In this document: piece after piece, positions 32,537 through 44,088 of the stretch
Layout of the letters: each line of letters opens with the position of its first letter
Position numbering within the stretch: position 1 is the first letter of the stretch
DNA from: Symsagittifera roscoffensis
Lineage: Eukaryota; Xenacoelomorpha; Acoela; Convolutidae
NCBI RefSeq assembly: GCF_963678635.1
Contig: NC_087062.1
Coordinates: 50,606,178-50,670,177, forward strand
Reading direction: 5' to 3'
Length of the DNA: 64,000 nt
Made by a program: the position numbers and the translations under genes
The notes under the pieces: model-generated
Told to the model about the DNA's origin: nothing
Databases searched by the model: none
What the model saw: only the letters and a program-made list of their open reading frames with translations

Positions 32537-32905
32537 AAACAAGAGCCACTCATCAAAAGGTAATCACTATCTCTAGATAATCTATTGCATATTGAAATTT
32601 CTAACAAGTAGAATTTCTGCGAACGAAAAGAAAAACTTCGTAGTTGCTGACTAAGCGAAAAAAAAAAATCCGCGAGATTTGATAAACATGGCATGTAGGT
32701 CAAATGGTAGAGCGCCTACTTAGAAAGCCAGAAGTACGGGGAGCAATTCCCCGCATCTCCGAAGTTAAGGACATCGAGCAATTAATTAACTTTCTTCAGA
32801 AAACTAGTGAATTTTGAAGTCTTATACAAGAAATACCTTCCCAGAAAATTTATAACCTCGTGTTTGCCGACTGAAACAAAGGCTTCCTCGACAGTTGTAA
32901 ACAAT

Positions 32906-32978
32906 GGGGATGTAGCTCAAATGGTAGAGCGCTCGCTTTGCATGCGAGAGGTACGGGGATTGATGCCACGCATCTCCA
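32906..32978 (+). tRNA. tRNA-Ala(TGC)
   Basis: All stems pair except 51-63 (CGGGG/CCACG). Confidence 0.66.
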
Positions 32979-33345
32979 AAACTAGAGCCACTTATCAAAT
33001 GGAAATCAATATCTCCAGATATTCTATTGCATATTGAAATTCCTAACAAGTAGATTTTCTGCGAACGAAAAGAAAAACTTCATAGTTGCTGACTAAGTGA
33101 AAAAAACTTCCGCGAGATTTGATAACCATGGGATGTAGGTCAAATGGTAGAGCGCCAACTTATCGAGCCAGAAATACGGGGAGCAATACCCCGCATCTCC
33201 AAATTTAAGGACATCGAGTATTTAATTAACTCTCTTCAGAAAACTACTGAATATTGAAATCTTGTACAAGGAATACTTTCCCAGAAAATTTATAACCTCT
33301 TGTTTGCCGACTGAAACAAAAGCTTCTTCGACAGTTCTAAACTAT

Positions 33346-33418
33346 GGGGATGTAGCTCAAATGGTACAGCGCTCTCTTTGCATGCGAGAGGTACCGGGAT
33401 CGAAGCTCCGAATCTCCA
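33346..33418 (+). pseudogene. tRNA-Ala(TGC)-like
   Basis: D stem CAGC, anticodon stem CTCTC/GCGAG and AATCTCC acceptor are all mismatched. Confidence 0.58.
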
Positions 33419-33785
33419 AAACTAGAGCCACTCATCAAATGGTAATCACTATCTCAAGATAATCTATTGCATATTGAAATTCCTAACAAGTAGATTTTCT
33501 GCGAACGAAAATAAAAACTTCATATTTGCTGACTAAGCGAAAAAAAATTCCGCGAGATTTGATGAACATGGGATGTAGGTCAATTGGTAGAGCGCTCACT
33601 TATCAAGCCAGAAGTACGGGGAGCAATACTCCGCATCTCCAAAGTTAAGGCCATCGAGTATTTAATTAACTTTCTTCAGAAAACTACTGAATATTGAAAT
33701 CTTGTACAAGGAATGCCTTCCCAGAAAATTTATAACCTGTTGTTTGCCGACTGAAACAAAAGCTTCTTCGACAGTTCTAAACTAT

Positions 33786-33858
33786 GGGGATGTAGCTCAA
33801 ATGGTAGAGAGCTCTCTTTGCATGCGAGAGGTACTGGGATCGATGCCCCGAATCTCCA
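33786..33858 (+). pseudogene. tRNA-Ala(TGC)-like
   Basis: GAGA in the D stem, CTCTC/GCGAG, and acceptor AATCTCC. Confidence 0.58.
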
Positions 33859-34225
33859 AAACTAGAGCCACTCATCAAATGGTAATCACTATCTCAAGAT
33901 AATCTATTGCATATTGAAATTCCTAACAAGTAGATTTTCTGCGAACGAAAAGAAAAACTTCATAGTTGCTGACTAAGCGAAAAAAAGTTCCGCGAGATTT
34001 GATGAACATGGGATGTAGGTCAATTGGTAGAGCGCCCACTTATCAAGCCAGAAGTTTGGGAAGCAATACTCCGCATCTCCAAAGTTAAGGAAATCGAGTA
34101 TTTAATTAACTTTCTTCAGAAAACTACTGAATTTTGAAATCTTCTACAAGGAATACCTTCCCAGAAATTTTATAACCTCTTGTTTGCCGACTGAAACAAA
34201 GGCTTCTTCGACAGTTCTAAACTAT

Positions 34226-34298
34226 GGGGATGTAGCTCAAATGGTAGAGCGCTCCCTTTGCATGCGAGAGGTACCGGGATTGATGCCCCGAATCTCCA
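34226..34298 (+). pseudogene. tRNA-Ala(TGC)-like
   Basis: One mismatch each in the anticodon stem (CTCCC), T stem (CCGGG) and acceptor (AATCTCC). Confidence 0.6.
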
Positions 34299-34665
34299 AA
34301 ACTAGAGCCACTCATCAAATGGTAATCACTATCTCAAGATAATCTATTGTATATTGAAATTGCTAACAAGTAGATTTTCTGCGAACGAAAAGAAAAACTT
34401 CATAGTTGCTGACTAAGCGAAAAAAAATTCCGCGAGATTTGATGAACATGGGATGTAGGTCAATTGGTAGAGCGCCCACTTATCAAGCCAGAAGTACGGG
34501 GGGCAATACTCCGCATCTCCAAAATTAAGGACATCGAGTATTTAATTAACTTTCTTCAGAAAACTACTGAATACTGAAATCTTCTACAAGAAATACCTTC
34601 CCAGAAAATTTATAACCTCTTGTTTGCCGACTGAAACAAAAGCTTCCTCGACAATTCTAAACTAT

Positions 34666-34737
34666 GGGGAAAATTCAAATGGTAGAGCGCTCGCTTTGCA
34701 TGCTAGAGGTACGGGGATCGATGCCCCGGATGTCCCA
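34666..34737 (+). pseudogene. tRNA-Ala(TGC)-like, broken 5' half
   Basis: GGGGAAAATTC replaces GGGGATGTAGCTC, so the A box is gone. The 3' end is GGATGTCCCA. 72 nt. Confidence 0.55.
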
Positions 34738-35088
34738 AACTAGATCGACTCATCAAAAGGTAATCACTATCTCCAGATAATCTATTGCATATTGAAATTC
34801 CGAACAATTAGATTTTCTGCGAACGAAAAGAAAAACTTCAGCGAAAAAAAATTCCGCGAGATTTTGGTAAACATGGGATGTAGGTCAAATAGTAGAGCGC
34901 CTACTTAGCAAGCCAGAGGTACGGGGAGCAATGCCCCGCATCTCCGAAGTTAAGGACATTGAACAATTAATAACTTTCTTCAGAAAACTACTGAAAATTG
35001 AAGTCTTATACAAGAAATACCTTCCAAGAAAAATTGTAACCTCTTGTTTGCCGACTGAAACAAAGGCTCCTCGACAGTTCAAAACTAT

Positions 35089-35161
35089 GGGGATGTAGCT
35101 CAAATGGTTAAGAGCTCGCTTTGCATGCGAGAGGTACGAAGATCGATGCCCCGCACCTCCA
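35089..35161 (+). pseudogene. tRNA-Ala(TGC)-like
   Basis: D loop gained a base (GGTTAAGAGC) while the next stem lost one. T stem CGAAG. Confidence 0.55.
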
Positions 35162-35527
35162 AAACTAGAGTCACTCATCAAATGGTAATCACTGTCTCCA
35201 GATAATCTATTGCATATTGAAATTCCTAACAAGTAGATTTTCTGCGAACGAAAAGAAAAACTTCATAGTTGCTGACTAAGCGAAAAAAAACTTCCGCGAG
35301 ATTTGATAGTAATGGGGATGAAGGTCAAATGGTAGAGCGCCCACTTATCAAGCCAGGAGTACGGGGAGCAATACCCCGCATCTCCAAAGTTAAGGACATC
35401 GAGTATTTAATTAACTTTCTTCAGAAAACTTCTGAATATTGAAATCTTTTACAAGAAGTACCCTCCCAGAAAATTTATAACCTCTTGTTTGCCTGAAACA
35501 AAAGCTTCAACGACAGTTCAAAACTAT

Positions 35528-35600
35528 GGGGATGTAGCTCAAATGGTAGAGCGCTCGCTTAGCATGCGAGAGGTACGGAGAGCAATGCCCCGCATCTCCA
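35528..35600 (+). tRNA. tRNA-Ala(AGC)
   Basis: Acceptor, D and anticodon stems perfect. T arm CGGAG/AGCAATG/CCCCG looks like a B-type patch, with one mismatch. Confidence 0.65.
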
Positions 35601-35967
35601 AAACTAGAGCCACTCATTAAAAGCTAATCATTATCTCCAGATAATCTATTTCATATTGAAATTCCTAACAAGTAGATTTTCGGCGAATGAAAAGAAAAGC
35701 TTCATAGTTGCTTACTAAGCGAAAAAAAATTCCGCGAGTTTTGATAAACATGGGATGTAGGTCAAATGGTAGAGCGCCTACTTAGCAAGCCAGAAGTACG
35801 GGGAGCAATACCCGGCATCTCCGAAGTTAAGGACATCAAGCAATTAATTAACTTTCTTCAGAAAACTACTGAAAATTGAAGTCTTATACAAGAAATACCT
35901 TCCATGAAAAATTTTAACCTCATGTTTGCCGAATGAAACAAAGGCTACCTCGACAGTTCTAAACTAT

Positions 35968-36040
35968 GGGGATGTAGCTCAAATGGTAGAGCGCTCACTT
36001 TGCATGCGAGAGGTACGGGGATCGATGCCCCGCATCTCCA
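35968..36040 (+). tRNA. tRNA-Ala(TGC)
   Basis: Consensus body with a single A30-C40 mismatch (CTCAC/GCGAG). Confidence 0.7.
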
Positions 36041-36403
36041 AAAGTAGAGCCACTCATTAAATGGTAATCACTATCTCCAGATAATCGATTGCATATTGAA
36101 ATTCCTAACAAGTAGATTTTCTGCGAAGAAAAACTTCATAGTTGCTGACTAAGCGAAAAAAAACTTCCGCGAGATTTGATGGTAATGGGGATGAAGGTCA
36201 AATGGTAGAGCGCCCACTTATCAAGCCAGAAGTACGGGGAGCAAAACCCCGCATCTCCGAGGTTAAGGACATCGAGTATTTAAATAACTTTCTTTAGAAA
36301 ACTACTGAATATTGAAATCTTGTACAAGAAATACCTTCCCAGAAATTTTATAACCTCTTGTTTGCCGACTGAAACAAAAGCTTCCTCGACAGTTCTAAAC
36401 CTT

Positions 36404-36475
36404 GGGGATATAGCTCAAACGGTAGAGCGCTCGCTTTGCATGCGAGAGGTACGGGGATCGATGCCCGCATCTCCA
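36404..36475 (+). pseudogene. tRNA-Ala(TGC)-like, 1 nt T-stem deletion
   Basis: GATGCCCGCATC lacks one C. The A box reads TAGCTCAAACGG, and T8-A9 is preceded by GGGGATA. Confidence 0.62.
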
Positions 36476-36842
36476 AAAGTAGAGCCACTCATCAAATGGT
36501 AATCACGATATCCAGATAATCTATTGCATATTGAAATTCCTAACAAGTAGATTTTCTGCGAACGAAATTTAAAGCTTCGTAGTTGCTGACTAAGCGAAAA
36601 AAAAATCCGCGAGATTTGATAAACATGGGATGTAGGTCAAATGGTAGATCGCCTACTTAGCCAGCCAGAAGTACGGGGAGCAAAACCCCGCATCTCCGAA
36701 GTTAAGGACATCGAGCAATTAATTAACTTTCTTCAGAAAATTACTGAATATTGAAGTCTTATACAAGAAATACCTTCCCAGAAATTTTATAACCTCTTGT
36801 TTGCCAACTGAAACAAAGGCTTCCTCGACAGTTGTAAACTAT

Positions 36843-36915
36843 GGGGATGTAGCTCAAATAATAGAGCGCTCGCTTTGCATGCGAGAGGTACGGGGATACA
36901 TGCCCCGGATCTCCA
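36843..36915 (+). pseudogene. tRNA-Ala(TGC)-like
   Basis: D loop AAATAATA has lost G18-G19. T loop is ATACATG, and G66 opposes G7. Confidence 0.6.
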
Positions 36916-37283
36916 AAACTAGATCGACTCATCAAATGGTAATCACTGTCTCCAGATAATCCATTGCACATTGAAATTCCTAACAAGTAGATTTTCTGCG
37001 AACGAAAAGAAAAACTTCATAGTTGCTGACTAAGGGAAAAAAAAATTCCGCGAGATTTGATACCCATGGGATGTAGGTCAAATGGTAGAGCGCCTACTTA
37101 ACAAGCCAGAAGTACGGGGAGCAATACCCCGCATCTCCGAAGTTAAGGATATCGAGTATTTAAATAACTTTCTTTAGAAAACTACTGAATATTGAAATCT
37201 TGTACAAGAAATACCTTCCCAGAAATTTTATAACCTCTTGTTTGCCGACTGAAACAAAAGCTTCCTCGACAGTTCTGAACCTT

Positions 37284-37355
37284 GGGGATGTAGCTCAAAT
37301 GGTAGAGCGCTCGCTTTGCATGCGAGAGGTACGGGGATCGATGCCCGCATCTCCA
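37284..37355 (+). pseudogene. tRNA-Ala(TGC)-like, copy of 36404
   Basis: Same 1 nt T-stem deletion. Here the acceptor GGGGATG and D loop are consensus. Confidence 0.62.
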
Positions 37356-37722
37356 AAAGTAGAGCCACTCATCAAATGGTAATCACGATATCCAGATAAC
37401 CTATTGCATATTGAAATTCCTAACAAGTAGATTTTCTGCGAACGAAATTTAAAGCTTCGTAGTTGCTGACTAAGCGAAAAAAAAATCCGCGAGATTTGAT
37501 AAACATGGGATGTAGGTCAAATGGTAGATCGCCTACTTAGCCAGCCAGAAGTACGGGGAGCAAAACCCCGCATCTCCGAAGTTAAGGATATCGAGCAATT
37601 AATTAACTTTCTTCAGAAAATTACTGAATATTGAAGTCTTATACAAGAAATACCTTCCCAGAAATTTTATAACCTCTTGTTTGCCAACTGAAACAAAGGC
37701 TTCCTCGACAGTTGTAAACTAT

Positions 37723-37795
37723 GGGGATGTAGCTCAAATAATAGAGCGCTCGCTTTGCATGCGAGAGGTACGGGGATACATGCCCCGGATCTCCA
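37723..37795 (+). pseudogene. tRNA-Ala(TGC)-like, copy of 36843
   Basis: Same D-loop, T-loop and G66 changes as its 880 bp partner. Confidence 0.6.
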
Positions 37796-38163
37796 AAACT
37801 AGATCGACTCATCAAATGGTAATCACTGTCTCCAGATAATCCATTGCACATTGAAATTCCTAACAAGTAGATTTTCTGCGAACGAAAAGAAAAACTTCAT
37901 AGTTGCTGACTAAGGGAAAAAAAAATTCCGCGAGATTTGATACCCATGGGATGTAGGTCAAATGGTAGAGCGCCTACTTAACAAGCCAGAAGTACGGGGA
38001 GCAATACCCCGCATCTCCGAAGTTAAGGATATCGAGTTTTTAAATAATTTCCTTTCGAAAACTACTGAGTATTGAAATCTTGTACAAGAAATACCTTCCC
38101 AGAAAATTTATAACCTCTTGTTTGCCGACTGAAACAAAAGCTTCCTCGACAGTTCTAAACTAT

Positions 38164-38235
38164 GGGGGTGTAGCTCAAATGGTAGAGCGCTCGCTTTGCA
38201 TGCGAGAGGTACGGGGATCGATGCCCGCATCTCTA
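38164..38235 (+). pseudogene. tRNA-Ala(TGC)-like, 1 nt deletion
   Basis: GGGGGTG acceptor and CATCTCT 3' side. It shares the missing T-stem C with 36404 and 37284. Confidence 0.6.
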
Positions 38236-38602
38236 AAAGTAGAGCCACTCATCAAATGGTAATCACTATCTCCAGATAATCTATTGCATATTGAAATTCC
38301 TAACAAGTAGATTTTCTGCGAACGAAAATTAAAGCTTCGTAGTTTCTGACTGAGCGAAAAAAAATTGCGCGAGATTTGATAACCATGGGATGTAGGTCAA
38401 ATGGTAGAGCGCCTACTTAACAAGCCAGAAGTACGGGGAGCAATACCCCGCATCTCCGAAATTAAGGACATTGAACAATTAATTAACTTTCTTCAGAAAA
38501 CTACTGAAAATTGAAGTCTTATGCAAGAAATACCTTCCCAGAAAAATTATAACCTCTTTTTTGCCGACTGAAACAAAGGCTTACTCGACAGTTGTAAACT
38601 AT

Positions 38603-38675
38603 GGGGATGTAGCTCAAATGGTAGAGCGCTCGCTTTGCATGCGAGAGGTACGGGGATCGATGCCCCGGATCTCCA
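38603..38675 (+). tRNA. tRNA-Ala(TGC)
   Basis: All stems intact except G7 opposite G66 (GGATCTCC). Confidence 0.66.
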
Positions 38676-39043
38676 AAACTAGATCGACTCATCAAATGGT
38701 AATCACTGTCTCCAGATAATCTATTGCACATTGAAATTCCTACCAAGTAGATTTTCTGCGAACGAAAAGAAAAACTTCATAGTTGCTGACTAAGCGAAAA
38801 AAAAATTGCGCGAGATTTGATAACCATGGGATGTAGGTCAAATGGTAGAGCGCCTACTTAACAAGCCAGAAGTACGGGGAGCAATACCCCGCATCTCCGA
38901 AGTTAAGGACATTGAACAATTAATTAACTTTCTTCAGAAAACTACTGAAAATTGAAGTCTTATACAAGAAATACCTTCCCAGAAAATTTATAACCTCTTG
39001 TTGGCCGACTGAAACAAAGGCTTCCTCGACAGTTCTAAACTAT

Positions 39044-39115
39044 AGGGATGTAGCTCAAATGGTAGAGCGCTCGCTTTGCATGCGAGAGGTACGGGGATTA
39101 AGCCCGGGATCTCCA
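39044..39115 (+). pseudogene. tRNA-Ala(TGC)-like
   Basis: AGGGATG start. The T arm is shortened to GGGGATTAAGCCCGG. Confidence 0.56.
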
Positions 39116-39482
39116 AAACTAGATCCACTCAATAAATGGTAATCACTGTCTCCAGATAATCTATTGCATATTGAAATTCCTAACAAGTAGATTTTCTGCG
39201 AACGAAAAGAAAAAGGTCATAGTTGCTGACTCAGCGAAAAAAAATTGCGCGAGATTTGATAACCATGGGATGTAGGTCAAATGGTAGAGCGCCTACTTAA
39301 CAAGCCAGAAGTACGGGGAGCAATACCCCGCATCTCCGAAGTTAAGGTCATTGAACAATTAATTAACTTTCTTCAGAAAACTACTGAAAATTGAAGTCTT
39401 ATACAAGAAATACCTTCCCAGAAAATTTATAACCTCTTGTTTGCCGACTGAAACAAAGGCTTCCTCGACAGTTCTGAACTAT

Positions 39483-39554
39483 GGGGATGTAGCTTAAATG
39501 GTAGAACGCTCTCTTTGCATGCGAGAGGTACGAGGATCGATGCCCGGATCTCCA
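39483..39554 (+). pseudogene. tRNA-Ala(TGC)-like
   Basis: AGCTTAAATGG A box, GAAC D stem, CTCTC/GCGAG, and one T-stem C deleted. Confidence 0.56.
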
Positions 39555-39921
39555 AAACTAGATCCAGTCATTAAATGGTTACCACTGTCTCAAGATAATC
39601 TATTGCATATTGAAATTCCTAACAAGTAGATTTTCTGCGAACTAAAAGAAAAACTTCATAGTTGCTGACTAAGCGAAAAAAAATTCCGCGAGATTTGATA
39701 ACCATGGGATGTAAGTCAAATGGTAGAGCGCCTACTTAACAAGCCAGAAGTACGGGGAGCAATACCCCGCATCTCCGAACTTAAGGACATTGAACAATTA
39801 ATCAACTTTCTTCAGAAAACTACTGAATATTGAAGTCTTATACAAGAAATACCTTCCAAGAATAATTTTCACCTCTTGTTTGCCGACTGAAACAAAGGCC
39901 TCCTCGACAGATCTAAACTAT

Positions 39922-39994
39922 GGGGATGTAGCTCAAATGGTAGAGAGCTCGCTTTGCATGCAAGAGGTACGGGGATTCATGCCCCGGATCTCCA
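39922..39994 (+). pseudogene. tRNA-Ala(TGC)-like
   Basis: GAGA D stem, CTCGC/GCAAG, T loop ATTCATG and G66. Sister units at 40361 and 41241. Confidence 0.58.
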
Positions 39995-40360
39995 AAACTA
40001 GATCCACTCATCAAATGATAATCACTTTCTCCAGATAATCTATTACATATTGAAATTCCTAACAAGTAGATTTTCTGCGAACGAAAATAAAAACTTCGTA
40101 GTTGCTGACTAAGCAAAAAAAAATCCGCGAGATTTGATAAACATGGGATGTAGGTCAAATGGTAGAGCGCCTACTTAGCCAGTCAGAAGTACGGGGAGCA
40201 ATACCCCGCATCTCCGAAGTTGAGGACATCGAGCAATTAATTAACTTTCTTCAAAAAACTACTGAATATTGAAGTCTTATACAAGAAATACCTTCCAAGA
40301 AAAATTTTAACCTCTTGTTTGCCGACTGAAACAAAGGCTTCCTCGACAGATCTAAACTAT

Positions 40361-40433
40361 GGGGATGTAGCTCAAATGGTAGAGAGCTCGCTTTGCATGC
40401 AAGAGGTACGGGGATGGATGCCCCGGATCTCCA
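40361..40433 (+). pseudogene. tRNA-Ala(TGC)-like
   Basis: As 39922 but with T loop ATGGATG. Confidence 0.58.
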
Positions 40434-40800
40434 AAACTAGATCCACTCATCAAATGATAATCACTGTCTCCAGATAATCTATTGCACATTGAAATTCCTA
40501 ACGTGTAGATTCTCTGCGAACGAAAATAAAAACTTCGTAGTTGCTGACTAAGCGAAAAAAAAATCCGCGAGGTTTGATAAACATGGGATGTAGGTCAAAT
40601 GGTAGAGCGCCTACTTAGCCAGCCAGAAAGACGGGGAGCAATACCCCGCATCTCCGAAGTTGAGGACATCGAGCAATTAATTTAGTTTCTTCAGAAAACT
40701 ACTGAATATTGAAGTCTTATACAAGAAATTCCTTCCCAGAAAATTTATAACCTCTTGTTTGCCGACTGAAACAAAGGCTTCCTCGACAGGTCAAAACTAT

Positions 40801-40873
40801 GGGGATGTAGCTCAAATGGTAGAGCGCTCGCTTTGCATGCGGGAGGTACGGGGATCGATGCCCCGGATCTCCA
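40801..40873 (+). tRNA. tRNA-Ala(TGC)
   Basis: Consensus apart from G7-G66 and a T28-G42 wobble (CTCGC/GCGGG). Confidence 0.65.
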
Positions 40874-41240
40874 AAACTAGATGCACTCATCAAATGGAAA
40901 TCACTGTCTCCAGATAATCTATTGCATATTGAAATTCCTAACAAGTAGATTTTCTGCGAACGAAAAGAAAAACTTCATAGTTGCTGACTAAGTGAAAAAA
41001 AATTCCACGAGATTTGATAACCATGGGATGTTGGTCAAATGGTAGAGCGCCTACTTAACAAGCCAGAAGTACGGGGAGCAATACCCCGCATCTCCGAAGT
41101 TAAGGACATCGAGTATTTGATTAACTTTCTTCAGAAAACTACTGAATATTGAAGTCTTATACAAGAAATACCTTCCAAGAAAAATTTTAACCTCTTGTTT
41201 GCCGACTGAAACAAAGGCTTCCTCGACAGATCTAATTTAT

Positions 41241-41313
41241 GGGGATGTAGCTCAAATGGTAGAGAGCTCGCTTTGCATGCAAGAGGTACGGGGATGGATG
41301 CCGCGGATCTCCA
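41241..41313 (+). pseudogene. tRNA-Ala(TGC)-like
   Basis: As 40361 with an extra T-stem change (CCGCG). Confidence 0.56.
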
Positions 41314-41681
41314 AAACTAGATCTACTCATCAAATGATAATCACTGTCTCCAGATAATCTATTGCATATTGAAATTCCTAACAAGTAGATTTTCTGCGAA
41401 CGAAAAGAAAAACTTCATAGTTGCTGACTAAGCGAAAAAAACTTCCGCGAGATTTGATAGTAATGGGGATGAAGGTCAATTGGTAGAGCGCCCACTTATC
41501 AAGCCAGAAGTACGGGGAGCAATACTCCGAATCTCCAAAGTTAAGGACATCGAGTATTTGATTAACTTTCTTCAGAAAACTACTGAATATTGAAATCTTA
41601 TACAAGAAATACCTTCCCAGAAAATTTATAACCTCTTGTTTGCCGACTGAAACAAAGGCTTCCTCGACAGTTCTAAACTAT

Positions 41682-41754
41682 GGGGATGTAGGTCAATTAG
41701 TAGAGCGCCCACTTATCAAGCCAGAAGTACGGGGAGCAATACCCCGCATCTCCG
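41682..41754 (+). pseudogene. B-type body in an A slot
   Basis: An A-type 5' flank (TTCTAAACTAT) precedes GGGGATGTAGGTCAATTAGT and a B-type remainder (loop TTATCAA). This is a recombinant or conversion product. Confidence 0.6.
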
Positions 41755-41897
41755 AAGTTAAGGACATTGAACAACTAATCAACTTTCTTCAGAAAACTAC
41801 TGAAAGTTGAAGTCTTATAAAAGAAATACCTTTCAAAAAAATTGTAACCTCTTGTTTGCCGACTGAAACAAAGGCTTCCTCGACAGTTCTAAACTAT

Positions 41898-41970
41898 GGG
41901 GATGTAGCTCAAATGGTAGAGCGCCTACTTAGCAAGCCAGAAGTACGGGGAGCAATACCCCGCATCTCCA
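41898..41970 (+). pseudogene. A/B chimera, AGC
   Basis: A-type through TAGCTCAAATGGTAGAGCGC, then B-type CTACTTAGCAAGCCAG and AGCAATA T loop. The breakpoint is in the anticodon stem. Confidence 0.62.
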
Positions 41971-42114
41971 AAGTTAAGGACATCGTGTATTTATTTAACT
42001 TTCTTCAGAAAACTAGTGAATATTGAAATCTTGTACAAGAAATACTTTCCCAGAAAATTTATAACCTCTCGTTTGCCGACTGAAAGAAAATTTTCCCCGA
42101 CAGTTCTAAACTAT

Positions 42115-42187
42115 GGGGATGTAGCTCAAATGGTAGAGCGCTCGCTTTGCATGCGAGAGGTACGGGGATCGATGCCCCGCATCTCCA
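42115..42187 (+). tRNA. tRNA-Ala(TGC), intact consensus copy
   Basis: Decodes alanine GCN codons, chiefly GCA. Every stem pairs: acceptor GGGGATG/CATCTCC with the G3:U70 identity pair of alanyl-tRNA synthetase, D GCTC/GAGC, anticodon CTCGC/GCGAG, T CGGGG/CCCCG. A box TAGCTCAAATGG and B box GGATCGATGCC. No TTTT follows until TAGATTTTCTGCG about 85-90 nt downstream. Identical to 56757 and 59375. Confidence 0.87.
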
Positions 42188-42554
42188 AAACTAGAGCCAC
42201 TCATCAAATTGTAATCACTATTTCAAGATAATCTATTGCATATTGAAATTCCTAACAAGTAGATTTTCTGCGAACGAAAAGAAAAACTTCATAGTTGCTG
42301 ACTAAGCGAAAAAAAATTCCGCGAGATTTGGTGAACATTGGATGTAGGTCAATTGGTAGAGCGCCCACCTATCAAGCCAGAAGTACGGGGAGCAATACCC
42401 CGCATCTCCAAACTTAAGGACATCGAGTATTTAATTAACTTTCTTCAGAAAACTACTGAATATTGAAATCTTATACAAGAAATATCTTCCCGGGAAATTA
42501 ATAACCTCTTGTTTGCCGACTGAAACAAAAGCTTCCTCGACAGTTCTAAACTAT

Positions 42555-42627
42555 TGTGATGTAGCTCAAATGGTAGAGCGCTCGCTTTGCATGCGAGAGG
42601 TACGGGGATTGATGCCCCGGATCTCCA
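42555..42627 (+). pseudogene. tRNA-Ala(TGC)-like
   Basis: TGTGATG acceptor breaks pairs 1 and 3, so G3:U70 is lost. G66. Anticodon and T arms are good. Confidence 0.6.
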
Positions 42628-42993
42628 AAACTAGAGCGACTCATCAAAAGGTAATTACTATCTGCAGAAAATCTATTGCATATTGAAACTCCTAACAAGT
42701 AGATTTTCTGCGAACGAAAAGAAAAACTTCATAGTTGCTGGCTAAGCGAAAAAAGTTCCGCGAGATTTGATAAACATGTGATGTAGGGCAAATTGTAGAG
42801 CGCCTACTTAGCAAGCCAGTAGTACGGGGAGCAATACCCCGCATCTCCGAAGTTAAGGACATCGAGCAATTAATTAACTTTCTTCAGAAAATTACTGAAT
42901 ATTGAAATCTTGTACAAGAAATACCTTCCCAGAAAATTTATAACCTCTCGTTTGCCGACTGAAAGAAAAGTTTCCCCGACAGGACTAAACTAT

Positions 42994-43066
42994 GGGGATG
43001 TAGCTCAAATGGTAGACCGCTCGCTTTGCATGCGAGAGGTACGGGGATCGATGCCCCGTATCTCCA
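42994..43066 (+). tRNA. tRNA-Ala(TGC)
   Basis: One D-stem mismatch (GACC) and a G7-T66 wobble. Otherwise consensus. Confidence 0.66.
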
Positions 43067-43433
43067 AAACTAGAGCCACTCATCAAATGGTAATCACTAT
43101 CTCAAGATAACCTATTGCATATTGAAATTCCTAACAAGTAGATTTTCTGCGAACGAAAAGAAAAACTTCATAGTTGCTGACTAAGCGAAAAAAAATTCCG
43201 CGAGATTTGGTGAACATTGGATGTAGGTCAATTGGTAGAGCGCCCACTTATCAAGCCAGAAGTACGGGGAGCAATACCCCGCATCTCCAAAGTTAAGGAC
43301 ATCGAGTATTTAATTAACTTTCTTCAGAAAACTACTGAATATTGAACTCTTATACAAGAAATACCTTCCAGGGAAATTAATAACCTCTTGTTTGCCGACT
43401 GAAACAAAAGCTTCCTCGACAGTTCTAAACTAT

Positions 43434-43449
43434 GGGGATGTAGCTCAAA
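43434..43449 (+). pseudogene. tRNA-Ala 5' fragment
   Basis: GGGGATGTAGCTCAAA stops and joins AGGTAATCACTATCTGCAG. The deletion joins the D loop to the downstream spacer. Confidence 0.75.
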
Positions 43450-43609
43450 AGGTAATCACTATCTGCAGAAAATCTATAGCATATTGAAACTCCTAACAAG
43501 TAGATTTTCTGCGAACGAAAAGAAAAACTTCACAGTTGCTGGCTAAGCGAAAAAAATAACCTCTTGTTTGCCGACTGAAACAAAAGCTTCCTCGACAGAT
43601 CTAAACTAT

Positions 43610-43682
43610 GGGGATGTAGCTCAAATGGTAGAGAGCTCGCTTTGCATGCGAGAGGTACGGGGATTGATGCCCCGGATCTCCA
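43610..43682 (+). tRNA. tRNA-Ala(TGC)-like
   Basis: D stem GAGA and G66 are the only pairing defects. T loop ATTGATG. Confidence 0.55.
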
Positions 43683-43913
43683 AAATGTAATCACTATCTG
43701 CAGATAATCTATTGCATATTGAAACTCCTAACAAGTAGATTGATGCCCCGGATACGGGGATTGATGCCCCGGATCTCCAAAAGATAATCACTATCTGCAG
43801 ATAATCTATTGCATAATGAAACTCCTAACAAGTAGATTTTCTGCGAACGAAAAGAAAAACTGCACAGAAAATCTGCAGATAGTGATAAAGGCGCAAAACT
43901 ATCTGCAAAACTT

Positions 43914-43948
43914 CTGCAGATAGTGATAAAGGTAATCACTATCTGCAG
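43914..43948. repeat. Perfect 14 bp inverted repeat
   Basis: CTGCAGATAGTGAT, loop AAAGGTA, ATCACTATCTGCAG. The flanking T and A extend the stem to 15 bp. Confidence 0.9.
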
Positions 43949-44088
43949 ATAATCTATTGCATATTGAAACTCCTAACAAGTAGATTTTCTGCGAACGAAA
44001 AGAAAAACTTCACAGTTGCTGGCTAAGCGAAATTAATAACCTCTTGTTTGCCGACTGAAACAAAAGCTTCCTCGACAGTTCTAAACTA

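Larger units (their letters stand above)
31807..36698 (+). pseudogene. B-type tRNA-Ala pseudogenes, group 1 (12 units)
   Basis: 73 nt bodies at 31807-31879, 32248-32320, 32689-32761, 33129-33201, 33569-33641, 34009-34081, 34449-34521, 34874-34946, 35314-35386, 35751-35823, 36187-36259, 36626-36698. Loop triplets: AGC (31807, 34874, 35751, 36626), ATC (33129, 33569, 34009, 34449, 35314, 36187), ATA (32248), AGA (32689). Acceptor and T stem (CGGGG/AGCAATA/CCCCG) are kept. D stem GGTC/GAGC and anticodon stem CCTAC/GCCAG do not pair fully. Confidence 0.72.
36265..37144 (+). repeat. 880 bp higher-order repeat, copy 1
   Basis: Two A/B dimers repeated with an exact 880 bp offset. The A units at 36404 and 36843 and the B units at 36626 and 37067 recur at +880 with only a few substitutions. 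Confidence 0.85.
37145..38035 (+). repeat. 880 bp higher-order repeat, copy 2
   Basis: Second copy of the 880 bp unit. It carries the same 1 nt T-arm deletion (37284) and the same ATACATG T-loop (37723) as copy 1. Similarity fades near 38,035. Confidence 0.85.
37067..41537 (+). pseudogene. B-type tRNA-Ala pseudogenes, group 2 (11 units)
   Basis: Units at 37067-37139, 37506-37578, 37947-38019, 38386-38458, 38827-38899, 39266-39338, 39705-39777, 40144-40216, 40584-40656, 41024-41096, 41465-41537. A loop TTAACAA (triplet AAC) is common here (37067, 37947, 38386, 38827, 39266, 39705, 41024). It marks a local sub-lineage that spread within this stretch. Confidence 0.72.
42338..43289 (+). pseudogene. 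B-type tRNA-Ala pseudogenes, group 3 (3 units)
   Basis: Units at 42338-42410, 42777-42849, 43217-43289. Two have TTGGATG starts and the ATC triplet. 42777 has TGTGATG and AGC. No B unit follows until 46205. Confidence 0.7.
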
